Below are positions 1-10,447 of a stretch of DNA of 64,000 nucleotides, piece by piece. This stretch comes from Adiantum capillus-veneris (Eukaryota > Streptophyta > Polypodiopsida > Polypodiales > Pteridaceae): assembly GCA_014529385.2 (NCBI GenBank), contig CM043945.1, positions 149,531,241 to 149,595,240 of the forward strand. Direction: 5' to 3'. Position numbers and translations under genes: made by a program. A model generated the notes under the pieces. That model saw only the letters and a program-made list of their open reading frames with translations, did not search any database and had not been told where the DNA came from. How positions within the stretch are numbered: the stretch's first letter is position 1; the number at the start of each line of letters is the position of its first letter.

Positions 1-241
1 ATCATGGGGGCACTTTTCCATGTTACCAATGATACTATAAGCAAACTGGCGAGCTTTGTCTTTGCTTATAACAAAGGTTTCCTTGGAGACCGCACTTACA
101 ATTACTTTTTCAAGCATTTTGTCCATGAGCGTCTCATTTTGCACGATACTTTTTACCTGCTTCTCCGGAAATTTCACTAATCACCTTGCAGAGAGTTGAC
201 CTTAGAGATTGAAGAAAGGCCTTCTTCTTACCCTCTGCCAT
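1..241 (-). pseudogene. Unrecognised coding-like fragment at the left edge
   Basis: On the minus strand an ATG at 241-239 opens a Lys-rich reading frame beginning MAEGKKKAFLQSLRST that stops after about 35 codons. The next frame is then open to the window edge for more than 50 codons and ends in NMEKCPHD. This looks like one coding stretch broken by a one-base frameshift, or two exons whose junction I cannot place; AG|GTAAAA near the break could be a splice donor. I recognise no family. The fragment is cut by the window edge and could equally be chance. Confidence 0.25.
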
Positions 242-399
242 AATGACTATATAGATATCCTATTAAAAAAAAGAAGCATTCGAGTCAAACTACATATATA
301 TAGATATTTTCGATTCTATTTCAAACTATCACATCAAAGCTCTTGCATTAACCTAATGTGACACATTGGTATACCATATTTCACTTTAAAAGCTAAAAG

Positions 400-1325
400 A
401 ACTGAAGGTGAAAATTGATAGCTCAAGATGGCACACCCGGTCAAGTCATATGACCATGTGACAAATTGAGATTATATTTGTAATTATATACAAAATAAAG
501 ACATTGTGTATGTGTGACACATAGATCCAAGGTATGCTAAACGTGTCTTGGCAAGAAACTATAGCTCAAGATAACACACCCAATCAAGCCATATGACTAT
601 GTGGGAAATTGAGACTATAGAATTTGTAACTACATGGAAAAAAAACTAACAGTCTTAAAAACTTTAACGCTTTTTATCGTAAAAAGAGGCACAAGAACAC
701 ATTTGGTAAGAATGGATAGCTTAAGAGACCCGGTCAAGCCATATGCATAGGTAGAAGAACTGAAGGTAAAAATCGATGGCTCAAGATGGCACACCCGGTC
801 AAGCCATATGACCATGTGACAAATTGAGACTATAGAATTTGTAACTACAAAAAAAATAAAAATCTTAAAAACTTTAATGCTTTTTATCGTAAAAAGAGGC
901 ACAACTACACATTTGGTAAGAATGGATAGCTCAAGAGACCCGGTCAAGCCACATGCATAGGAACTGAAGGTAAAAATCGATAGCTCAAGATGGCACACCC
1001 GGTCAAGCCATATGACCATGTGACAAATTGAGACTATAGAATTTGTAACTACATGAAAAAAAAACTAACAGTCTTAAAAGCTTTAACGCTTTTTATCGTA
1101 AAAAGAGGCACAACTACACATTTGGTAAGAATGGATAGCTCAAGAGACCCGGTCAAGCCATATGCATAGGTAGAAGAACTAAAGGTAAAAATCCATAGCT
1201 CAAGATGGTACACCCGGTCAAGCCATATGACCATGTGACAAATTGAGACTATAGAATTTGTAACTACATGGAAAAAAAACTAACAGTCTTAAAAACTTTA
1301 ACGCTTTTATCGTAAAAGAGGCCGA
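400..1325. repeat. Tandem array, unit about 204-216 bp
   Basis: The phrase GCTCAAGATGGCACACCCGG and its variants recur at about 421, 563, 779, 983 and 1198, giving spacings of 142, 216, 204 and 215 bp. Each full unit continues with a shared block that includes AACTTTAACGCTTTTTATCG. Within each unit a second half-related segment (TAGCTCAAGAGACCCGGTCAAGCC) echoes the first, so the unit itself seems to come from an older duplication. The open frames across the array (minus strand, 630-1234) are by-products of the repeat and not proteins. The leftmost copies are the most diverged. Confidence 0.85.
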
Positions 1326-3434
1326 ACTCTAAAACCTAAAAAACATATGCAAATTACATCATGACTTTGGACTATACCTAATTTTAAAGGACCTAACAAC
1401 TTATGAAAAATGACCTACAAACTTTTTAATAAAAAACTGGACTATAGGACTGTTTTTGTATATGTACGGCTGTAACGACATGGGCACCATGCTTGTCCGC
1501 AAATAAAAAATTGCTCACTTGCTACAATACTGTATACACCATGCAAGGCAGGGGAAGGCCACATTGACTATAGTCCTACGACATGCAATGTAGGGGAAGG
1601 ATCAGCAAGGACCTGCGATCCCATGGTTGCAAGCATTTGCAACCATGGAGATTATAGGTCCTGCCTTTGGCAAGCTCATTTGCACGGGCTACCTTGATCG
1701 CGGGGACTTTGTGCATTGGCTACCTCATAGCTTTCCTCACCTAGCCATGAGAAGCTCCGACATCTTAAATTGTCAAGATTTGCTCCGTCGTTTGTATGGT
1801 GTTTTCACTGTCGATCTTGATTGTAATGCTGGCTTACAATATTGGATGTAACGATATTTGAGCAATAACTTCTATTATTTTCTTGTTGTCCTCTTTTACT
1901 CATTTTTTTGTCTATTTTCACATGAGGTCGAGAGAGAGCTTAGAGGCGCACTCGGACTGCCCTAAGGTCGAGGCCGTCTGCTTCCGCCATTCTTCTATTT
2001 TTGCCATGAAATCAGGCTTGCCAGTTTTCTGTCCTCATTTTACTCAAATCTGAAAAGAAGGCCATAACTATTCTGAAAGCTTCCTTTGCTTTACCATATA
2101 ATTAGCTTATAGCAATACAATTGCCTCACCCATTCCCTACAATCCATATAAAGCAATACTTCAAGCGTAGCAAGAGAAAAAATTTTCCTATGTCCCCACT
2201 AACAATCAATACTTCAATCATAATGACTAAGAATGGCCAGGTAGGAGGTGCATCTCACGTAAAGGGGTCATAATCAGTCTACATATGTAACTATCTCATT
2301 AAGCATTGACAAAATTAGAATTCAGGTAGGATCTTTGGACCGTTTATTTAGCGAATAACTTGAACATTTTTTTAAACCTGAGGAGAGATAAACATGCTTA
2401 TATGATTATCTTAACCATTATATTGTACCTGACCTATGCCCCCTTTCCTAAAACCAGTTATATAATAGTTCTTTGCCTTACCTTTGAAGTGCACCTTCCA
2501 AGCAAAACCAGCATGTGAACCGAACTCTGGAATTCTCATAAACAAATCATACTGGCTAACCACTGCATCGAAGTGCCTAGACTGTGAAGGCGCTTTGTTT
2601 GTTATGAAAAAAAAAATGTTCGTCCTGTGCCATCCCTGCCCGGCTCTCTGAGCCTGCCGCGCCTAGCCTCACTGCTCGCCTTATGCTCCATGGTGACGTA
2701 TTATCCTCCCCAACACCTATGGTTAGTCTCCACCTTTTCTTTCATTCTCTTTTGCTGAACACCACCAGGGCATCTCCAAGGACCTGCGTACTCACCTGGG
2801 AGAGCATTTTCAAAGATCCTAGAGATTTTTCGATTATCTTGCATCTAGTACCACCTAATTAATAGGTATTCCTAATGGCTTCAAAAAAATAAAAACCATT
2901 GATTTGTTTAGAGATTCCAATTTCAGATAAGGGGTGGCAAGCGCATACATTTTCATGCATCATGCCGCCATCCTCATCCGTTTCGAGTGCCAGCCCGTCA
3001 TGATACTAATGAGCTTAGTCTGGCATTTTTATGCGGTGCAAATAGCAGTCATGCATCTTGGCCCATCCCTAGATTTCTATGGCCACCGCAAGCACGACCA
3101 CAAGTCATGCATCGCTTCGCTTGCAAGGTGCTGGCCTCCCATTGTGAGCGTCAGCACAAACTCCTCCTCACATCGGCATCATCCTGCCAAAGAAGTCTGA
3201 AAAGAGGAAGCTTTGCTACTACAAAAGCTTGCATCATAGTGTATAGACAAACATCTCAAGCATAGAAACAATATACAGTTAATAGATCAACATTAATTGA
3301 AGAAAGAGTTTGTGGAAAAGCCTTGCTAACTTGAAACAAATTTTGAATCCAGCACTAGCTAGCAGTGGTGAGCGTAGATCTAAAGCCAATGTCTACCATG
3401 TGAGGGGGGATACTAGGAAGTTAGAACACAACAG
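1326..3434. other. About 2.1 kb without a supportable gene
   Basis: AT-rich sequence with scattered short open frames of under 95 codons that show no family motifs. The only structured item is the hairpin at 1608-1662. I see no LTR ends, retrotransposon domains or RNA gene here. Confidence 0.5.
1608..1662. repeat. Near-perfect hairpin (fold-back)
   Basis: CCATGGTTGCAA at 1621-1632 is followed by a 4-nt loop (GCAT) and its exact reverse complement TTGCAACCATGG at 1637-1648. Pairing resumes further out between AGGACCT (1608-1614) and AGGTCCT (1656-1662) after a short mismatched stretch. Transcribed, it would form a stem of roughly 22-25 bp. It could be a MITE remnant, a small-RNA precursor or chance. 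Confidence 0.7.
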
Positions 3435-3728
3435 ACCTTTGGCCTTGTTGTTGCCAGCTCTGGACTTGCCAAAGACAAAGTTATCAAGGCAGAAGATCTG
3501 CCCATAGGGTCCCGTTCGAACATTGTCCATAGTACCTGGCTCCAGATCCATGAGCACGGCACAAGGCACATAGCACCCGCAGCTTTCCTCGTTGTAGTAC
3601 ACATTCACTCTCTCCAGCTGCACGTCAGCATCGCCAATGTATGACCCCATGGGATCAATGCCGTGCTCAGTGCATACCACCACCTAGAACTTGGCACCGA
3701 TTTGGTTGCCGCATTGGCCCCCTTGCAA
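3435..3728 (-). pseudogene. Beta-tubulin pseudogene fragment (N-terminal region)
   Basis: The minus strand reads LQGGQCGNQIGAKF, then a TAG stop (3686-3684), then [53 protein letters not shown] and AGNN-AKG in one frame. This matches the start of eukaryotic beta-tubulin from about residue 8 to 104, covering the GTP-binding N-terminal domain. The TAG sits where tubulins have Trp21, and several conserved residues are changed (for example Cys in YGQIFC, Lys for Trp in NNKAKG). Similarity stops abruptly at both ends and no other tubulin exon is nearby. The frame stays open upstream to an ATG at 3821-3819, adding 33 codons that are not tubulin. Non-functional as tubulin; the family call is secure. 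Confidence 0.9.
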
Positions 3729-3821
3729 AGGCTCCTCCTCAGTCAAAGTGACAACTCTGTCGAATGACAAAGGTGCAGAAGCAAGGGTCTTGATGTCTTG
3801 GGCATTTCTTGGTGTCGACAT

Positions 3822-4969
3822 AACTGCCAATCGAAATGGTCTCGGTGTCTAGTCACTTGTAGCTTTGATCATGGTACTTCTTTCTAGGATAACACAAAAC
3901 ACTCGAAGCTAGTCTTACAATGGCTCTCTCTTTGTTATAAAGAGAAACATGGATATTTGGCTGCTCTCCAATACAATTTTCTGGCTTCAACGAATGTCAG
4001 TGCTTGGTTCTGTTTGCATTGTAGGGTTAGCACTCTTCCTTTGCTGACACGTAAGAACATAATATTACCCAGCCAAAGGAGTCACTGTTAGTAAATTAGC
4101 AAGTTTCTTGCCTATGCCATAACAAAGCACCCTTTTTAAAAAAAGCTCTTTGAAATTACACAATTGAAGCTAATCAGATCAACTGCAATGACTTTCAATG
4201 ACTCAGCCTACCTTGAATGGGAAAATGATTAGAGTGATTGCCTTAAGTTTCTTTCTGCACTACATAGTAGAATGTCTCTATTTCTTTCTCAAATAAATTG
4301 TGCTCTTGACGTTCTATCCTAATTATTCAAACGCATTCATGTTTAATCTAAGTGTGAATGAGAATGCAGGCTTCCCAATCTATCCAGTCCCAAACCACAC
4401 CAAGCTCAAGTAGAATAAATAGACTGCATACCGCAAAAAATCACCAAGAGGAAATGCTTCAGCTAAGGGGACGGATATAACATCACTTCATCTCATCAAT
4501 ACTAAAGACAATGTAAACTCTAAATCACTAATTCAAGCTTCAATGAAGCTGTTAAAGAAAAATAAAAAAACTAGAAAGAAAATCAGAGAAACAAACACGT
4601 AATTGGAAATACATCACAACATGGCAAGCCTTCCAATGTCATTCCTTTGCCTTGTTGTTGCTGATTCTAGCACAAGGCATAGTAGGAAACCAAAGCTATT
4701 ACTTACCTTGGAGGCTTGCTTGGCCATGCAATCAAAATCAAAAAAGCTGCAGATTGAGTCAACGAGCTTACCAAGGAAAAGAAGAAACATGGACATGGTT
4801 GCACCACACATTGTGCAAGCCAAAGCCACCAGCCAGCATAGTTACTGCATCCACCCGCCCACCCAGATAGCTTGTGGAAGGCCACTCTGGCCGTGGCACA
4901 GAGGCACTTGCATTTCAGAGCTCTCAGGTCTCCCAATTTCTTCTCCTTCTACCTCTGTCATACAGGAGC

Positions 4970-4974
<5 letters not shown>
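3822..4974. other. About 1.15 kb without a recognised gene
   Basis: I recognise no domain. On the minus strand a strong splice-donor-like sequence (CCTCCAAG|GTAAGTAA, about 4698-4709) follows a short open stretch and lies downstream of the (GA)n tract at 4975-5048. That order, GA-rich leader, short exon, donor, is what a plant gene 5' end can look like, but no protein family supports it. Confidence 0.35.

Positions 4975-5048
<74 letters not shown>
4975..5048. repeat. (CT)37 microsatellite
   Basis: A pure CT dinucleotide run of 74 bp. Open frames encoding Ser-Leu or Arg-Glu repeats through it are artefacts of the repeat. Confidence 0.98.
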
Positions 5049-5051
<3 letters not shown>

Positions 5052-5368
5052 ACTGCTAAGAACTGCTCAAAAAGATTCTTGATCAATTTACATGAAAATT
5101 GCAATCAAACGAACTAGCACTTCATCCTAACGCTATAACCGTGCAACTGGGCAGTACTAACATGTTCGATATTCTCAAGCTCAAGTCAGCTAAGCTTAAC
5201 ACAAGAATCACTCATCCAAGATACAAGCCTGCAATCATATTTTTTTGAAGGCATACACTATGACTAATAGCCAAATTGGGCTTAAATGAGCATAAAAGAA
5301 AGGTTACTTTGCAAAGGTAACATTAAGCCCAACAAAAGCTGGTTGCACCATGAGGTATTCAACAAAGT

Positions 5369-5827
5369 TCACTTCGACAGCATTATCCTCACAAACTCCT
5401 CATAGTTGACTTGTCCATCATCGTCAACATCAACCTCATGGATCATTTCATCCACCTCCTCATCAGTCAGTTTCTCCCCAAGATTTGTCATCACGTGACG
5501 AAGCTCTACTGCAGAAATAAACCCATTCTGGTCCTTGTCAAACACCTTAAAGTCTTCCTTAAGTTCCTCTTCAGAGTCAAAGTCCTTCATTTTCCTGGCC
5601 ATGAGATTCAAAAATTCAGGAAAATCAATGGTCCCATTTCCGTCTGATTCAACCTCGTTGATCATTTCTTGCAACTCAGCTTCGGTAGGGTTCTGGCCAA
5701 GAGAGCGCATCACAGTTCCAAGTTCCTTGGTGGTAATATAGCCATCACCATCTTTGTCGAACAAACCAAATGCCTCCTTAAACTTGGAAATCTTGGGTTC
5801 AAAGTTGGCGATTGAAGACCGAGATCC

Positions 5828-5878
<51 letters not shown>
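5369..5878 (-). CDS. Calmodulin homologue, intronless, normal start missing
   Basis: Calmodulin is a cytosolic and nuclear Ca2+ sensor with four EF-hands that binds and regulates many target proteins. Frame residues 30-169 (5791-5369) match calmodulin from about residue 10 to the end without gaps. The EF loops are [12 protein letters not shown] (41-52), [12 protein letters not shown] (77-88, Asp1 changed to Glu), [12 protein letters not shown] (114-125) and [12 protein letters not shown] (150-161). The linker NLMARKMKD and the last residues (IMLSK) resemble plant forms. The first nine codons and the usual ATG are not recognisable. Upstream the frame runs into a (GA)n tract whose only ATG gives an Arg-Glu tail. 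Plant calmodulin genes typically have an intron in the first EF-hand (Gly26 codon); none is present here, so a retrocopy or an intron-loss copy is likely. The EF-hands are open and nearly intact, so it is either young or still used. Start undecided. Confidence 0.8.
5830..5876. repeat. (TC)n microsatellite abutting the calmodulin copy
   Basis: About 47 bp of pure TC. On the calmodulin strand it is a (GA)n tract about 40 bp upstream of the first recognisable calmodulin codon, where a 5' leader would lie. Confidence 0.95.
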
Positions 5879-5880
<2 letters not shown>

Positions 5881-6295
5881 AGACGATAATGGATTTACGT
5901 AGTCCGAAAACTTCATGTGCGTTATACAGTAATTACCTTTGTGATCGTGCTTTCTTGGGTCTCACCTTGCGCGCACACTGATCTCCATCCATTGTGGCGG
6001 GATTTCTGGCCGCAAAGCTTCTTGAAATTTTGACGCAGACATACCCTTTACCTCCAAAGATTAAAATTTGTAATGTAAAAGAAACGATATGCAATAGGAG
6101 CTTGAGCACAAGGCTAAAGTTGAAAGAAGAGGAACTACACAAAAGCAGCAGTGAAGGTACACATGATAGAAGAAGTGAATGCCGCAGTTGAGTGATGACA
6201 AAAGTCAAGGAAGTGACGATGATGGAGATTGTAGAAGAAGAACTCACGATGATACTGTTACTCACGGATTGTTGAAAAAAATTGGTGTGTTTAGC

Positions 6296-6366
6296 ATAGC
6301 CTTGGTTGATATGTATGGCAAATGTGGTAGGGCCAGGAAGCTCTGAGCTGTTTTCAACAGATGCAA
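6296..6366 (+). pseudogene. PPR-motif relic
   Basis: The plus strand reads IALVDMYGKCGRARKL, a TGA stop (6344-6346), then AVFNRCK. ALVDMYxKCGxxxxA..VF is the signature of plant pentatricopeptide-repeat proteins, which bind organellar RNA. Only about 23 codons remain, with an in-frame stop and no flanking PPR repeats. A short relic, not a functional gene. Confidence 0.65.
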
Positions 6367-6384
6367 AGTGAGCACATCTCTCCA

Positions 6385-6421
6385 CCACCTATGCTTGCAT
6401 CTTGAAGGCAAGCATAGGTGG
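6385..6421. repeat. Perfect 14-bp hairpin
   Basis: CCACCTATGCTTGC (6385-6398) and its exact reverse complement GCAAGCATAGGTGG (6408-6421) flank a 9-nt loop. It begins about 20 bp past the PPR relic, and no terminator-like T-run follows. Confidence 0.7.
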
Positions 6422-6483
6422 AAATTTGGAAGAAGATGTGTCATTTCTACATTTGAACTAAGCATAATGGATACCATCTTTAA

Positions 6484-6486
<3 letters not shown>

Positions 6487-6526
<40 letters not shown>

Positions 6527-6615
6527 TAGGTCTTGAGTTCAACTCTCCTCGTTGGCTAGGTATCTTGGGATAGTTTCCTACGACGTTAAAACTCTTATTC
6601 TTCCTCTTTCTCCCT

Positions 6616-6676
<61 letters not shown>

Positions 6677-6737
6677 TAGGTCTTGAGTTCAACTCTCCTC
6701 GTTGGCTAGGTATCTTGGGATAGTTTCCTACGACGTT
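6487..6737. repeat. Two (TC)n tracts, each followed by the same 67-bp segment
   Basis: TC runs at 6487-6522 and about 6621-6672 are each followed by an identical 67-bp sequence beginning TCATAATAGGTCTTGAGTTC (6521-6587 and 6671-6737). The second copy ends exactly where the LINE coding similarity begins. This is a tandem duplication of (TC)n plus unique sequence, probably by slippage or unequal exchange. Confidence 0.9.
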
Positions 6738-8446
6738 AATTGGGTTACGCCTTTGCATAAAGGAGGGGATGTAAAGAATGTAAGCAACTACCGGACTATA
6801 ATGATTGGGTCTCTTATGGCAAAGTTGTTTGGGTGCATAATGGAGATGAAATTGAGTGATTGGGCTGAAGAGAATGACAAGCGTGCAAAGGGACAAGCGG
6901 GTTTTCGTCGATGCCATAGCACCATTGATCATCTTGTCACTCTTCGTGTTCTCATGGAGGAAAGTCGGTTGAAAGGCAAGCGATTGTATTGTTGTTTTGT
7001 GGACTTTAAGAAAGCCTTTGATATGATTCCACGTAACAATTTGTGGAGAAGGATGGAAGAACTCCAAGTGCCAAGTGAGTTTATGCTTGCGGTTTCTCGA
7101 ATCTATGAGAAGGGGTGATTTGTCAATTGCGCATGGGAAGAGAAATTTCAGAAATTTTTGTAAGCACTATTGGGGTTAAACAAGGATGTCCATTGTCACC
7201 AACTCTCTTTGGTCTATGCATCGATCAATTGGAACAAATGGTACTTGACTTTATGCAAGAAGAAGGCATTGAAGAGGTCACTATTTGCAATGCGGTAATC
7301 ATGCTTTTGTTGTATGCAGATGATGTAGTGCTTCTAGCACACACTTTAGAAGATGCACAAAAGCTTATGGTTGTCCTTGAGAACTTTTGCTTGCATAGTG
7401 GGCTGATTGTAAATGAATCCAAAACAAAGGTTATGCTTGTGAAAACCAACCATAAGGAGAAGCCATGCATTGTGTACAACAACGAGACACTTGAAGTTGT
7501 TGAGAGCTTTAAGTACCTTGGCCTTGAGGTTCCATCCAATCACAAGTGGCATGAATGTGCTATGCGTCGTTTGGAAGTGGGAAAGAGAGCATATTATGCA
7601 TTTGAGAACATGTAGAATGCAAGAAACATCAAGTTTTGGGTTCTCAAGAAGTATCTTTTTGATGCATTGGTGACACCGGTTCTTCTTTATGGAGTTGAAG
7701 TGTGGGGCGGGAGCATCTCAAAGTCTACTTGGAAAGAGTTTGAGAATGTCCAAAAGCGTCTTCTTGCAAACTTTCTCCAAGTGAAGACACAAACACCATA
7801 TATGCTCCTACTTCTTGAGTTGGGATGTATAAAGACGCATAAAAGCAAGATCTTGAGCACGGGATGGATACAAGACATAAAGAAGTGGTTTGGGAGATGG
7901 GATGTATTACACTTGCTACATGATGCTTCAATTGACTCTCAAGTGAATGAAGCTTTTCTACAACGCCAATGTATTACGGCTTGGGAGAAATTCGGTGGGT
8001 CACGCTTCATACATTACACCACCTATATTGCCCCCAACTACAAAACCATGTTCTTCGCTGAGAGAGGAAACCGTACACACACTTACATGCTTGAGCCTAT
8101 TCCCTTGTTCGCGATACGCACTATCGCAGCAATTCGGCTTAGCTCCCATTTCCTTCGATGCGAGATAGGGCATTGGGGCAATGGAGAAGAGTCAAATCGA
8201 TTGTGCACATTATGCTCACTGCAAGTTCGAGAGTCTGAGTACCACACACTACTAGAGTGCTCAGCTTTTGATCACATCCGAACTTGCTTCTCTCACATTT
8301 TCAGCCATAACTTAGACCTACACACTTTCCTCTCCCAGCCAAAGTGTGGGCTCTCCATTGCGACTCTCATCACTACAATTTTGGAGCATCGAGAGTCACT
8401 CATCAGCCATACACATACTACATCACATGTAACTTTGGTCCCATAG
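6738..8446 (+). pseudogene. LINE reverse transcriptase with C-terminal Cys/His motif, broken
   Basis: Three open stretches make one protein. The first (6738-7118) holds VTPLHKGGDVKNVSNYR, GQAGFRRCHSTIDH and FVDFKKAFDMIPR (RT blocks with the first catalytic Asp). The second (7115-7615) holds GVKQGCPLSPTLFGL and LLLYADDVVLLA, the YADD catalytic pair. The third (7667-8446) holds the thumb/connection PVLLYGVEVWG and a C-terminal LCTLC...HTLLEC zinc-finger-like motif found in many LINEs. A one-base frameshift separates parts one and two near 7115. A TAG at 7613-7615 separates parts two and three in the same frame. RT catalytic residues are retained, but the truncation makes the copy inactive in cis. 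Confidence 0.85.
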
Positions 8447-8490
8447 GTCATATTTGACCTCCGAGGACGATAATAAAATCTATCTATCTA

Positions 8491-8498
<8 letters not shown>
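6738..8498 (+). mobile_element. 5'-truncated non-LTR retrotransposon (LINE)
   Basis: Coding similarity to a LINE reverse transcriptase starts sharply at 6738, in the fingers of the RT. It ends near a tail of (TCTA)n (about 8479-8496) that runs into (CT)n to about 8523. LINEs insert by target-primed reverse transcription, which commonly leaves 5'-truncated copies, and several clades end in short tandem repeats rather than poly(A). The copy lacks ORF1, the endonuclease and the RT start. I could not define a target-site duplication. Confidence 0.85.
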
Positions 8499-8523
<25 letters not shown>

Positions 8524-8953
8524 AGCCAATGTGTGGCAGGACAGAGAGGAATTAGGATGTATTCTTGTTCTTCAATGATTGACATTTTGTTGATGAGTAC
8601 ACTTATGTGTTATCTTTGTGGACATAATCGCCTGTTTTGTGAGGTAATATGTGACAAATTACATGCTAACCACTCAAAAATGCATCTCAATTGTCAAAAA
8701 GGAATGAAGATTAGAAAAGTTTGATCAATCCAACCAAAATAGATACATGGGTGCTTTGGAAATTTTAAAAATTTGAAGGGTATTTTGGGAATTTTGACAA
8801 ATTAGAGGGGTTTGAGCTTGGCTTTAAGAAAATGAGGAAATTCACATAAGTTTTAATGTAATTACCGACAAAAGCTTCTAATTTTGACCCAAAAAATGAG
8901 AGAATTTTAAGTTTTCCCTTATTTTCACCACGCCATGAAAGTATTCATCAATG

Positions 8954-9050
<97 letters not shown>

Positions 9051-9148
9051 AATGTATTTAAGGTGGCTCAGGTAGTTGAATGTAACCCCCCTCCTCCCCC
9101 CCCTCCCTAATGTGTATGGTATGAGTATGAAATAATGAGGGGCTACCC
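8499..9148. other. Gap with (CT)n and (AC)n(AG)n tracts
   Basis: (CT)n closes the LINE tail to 8523. AT-rich, non-coding-looking sequence follows to about 8950. Then come (AC)n at 8953-8964 and (AG)n at about 8965-9044, and a C-rich stretch near 9086-9107. I recognise no gene. Confidence 0.6.
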
Positions 9149-10447
9149 CTATTGTATACGCTTATGTACAAAATCTAAAAACCCCCCTATTGTACACTCA
9201 CGTGGTACAATACAAAAAAACACAGTGAATCCCTCGGGAATGCTAACCCCAACGCCACCATCAAGGATTCCCTTCACAGTTAATCCCTTGGTAGTGATTG
9301 GTATGGTTGCATTGGATTCATCGCCCTCAAAGTATTGTCCCAACTTGTTAATAGGTATTTCTACCACAAGGTTCTCATCTAGGTTGGGTTGTGAATCTAA
9401 GTGTTCCTCCTCTATTGGCATCTCCCCAGATCCATCCATTTGTGAAAATTGTGGTAGCCCAACCTTCAGTTCTCCATTGAGGAAAGCTCAAAGAGCTGAG
9501 ACCAACTCAGGGTCTTTATATAGTTTGGACATGATGGTGGTTCTAACTTCTAAAGCCATGAAGTCCATCAATTTGGCAATATTTAACGACACCTTTTGGG
9601 CTTCAATCCCTTGACGTGGGGAAGATGGGATCTCCATTTCTTTGATAGGGTCTGGTAGTCTCTCTGTAAACATTCTTTCCATCCAGAAGTGAGTACGCCC
9701 ACTTTCCCATGACTTTAAGTCACTTTCTTCTTGGATGACACTAGGTATGGCTAAGGGTCTATGGACTTGGTGAGGTTGTTGTTGCGTAGGGAACACGGTG
9801 TCTGTAATCTGGATCTACCTAGGTACTGGCTCTAGATCCCTTTGGGTATCTTCTACCAAAATCCTTAATTGCTTGACTCGCACGATCTCCTCTGTAGGGT
9901 TTGGACAAGTTCCTATCTTCTTCTTGGATCCTGGCCATTGTGGCTCATGAAGATCTTCCTTGTTGGTTTCTATCTTAGTGGTCGTTTTGGTCTCCATGGT
10001 TCCACCTGAATCGGAATCCTCTTCAGCATCGTTCATATATACGAGGTTGTCTCCGGTCCCTATGTTGGTCTTTGAACTGGGGTCTAACTTCGTTGCTTTT
10101 TGCGATCTCTTCCTTCTTGTTTTCTTCTTCTTCTCAGATTAGGCAATTGATGTTGTGTTTCTTTCCTCAAGAATATAATTTTGTTTTTGGAGCATCGATC
10201 GTGTGAGTATGTTTACTGGTACCACAGGTGTACTTTGTAATGGTTCCTTGGTAACCTCAATCAAGTTTAAATGTGTGATTTTCGGTGCATTTGGATTATT
10301 TGGACATTGGGCAATCAAATGATCTATGCCACATCGATTACACATGAGTATCGGGATTGTAGACGTGCTCGCTTGGTTGGTTTGCATTAGTGTGGCGTTT
10401 GTTTGTAGCCTAATAGGACACTTGGCCACACAATGTGACCTCCACAC
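9149..10447 (-). pseudogene. Gypsy-3 zinc-knuckle and protease-like region, broken
   Basis: The four open stretches 10447-10139, 10036-9815, 9796-9488 and 9439-9149 share one frame, shifted relative to the capsid part. A Cys/His motif CNRCGIDHLIAQC lies near 10310-10351. Just before it, a degenerate YYECGGH...KCP motif is split between two frames. The last stretch contains LTVKGILDGGVGVSIPEG, which resembles the active-site loop of retroelement aspartic proteases (Asp-Gly-Gly-x-Gly-Val). The acidic linker (EEDSDSGG) has no recognised function. Similarity ends at a stop near 9149, and no pol follows. Confidence 0.55.

Noticed and set aside
400-1325. Tandem array as a CRISPR array
   Set aside because: Units of about 210 bp without short constant repeats and variable spacers; plant nuclear context.
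4603-5117. Open frames ending in long Ser-Leu repeats
   Set aside because: They are translations of the (CT)37 tract plus random flanks; no conserved residues and several frames are open at once.
5933-6388. 151-codon minus-strand frame as a gene
   Set aside because: It is antisense to the PPR relic in part, hydrophobic low-complexity elsewhere, and has no family motif.
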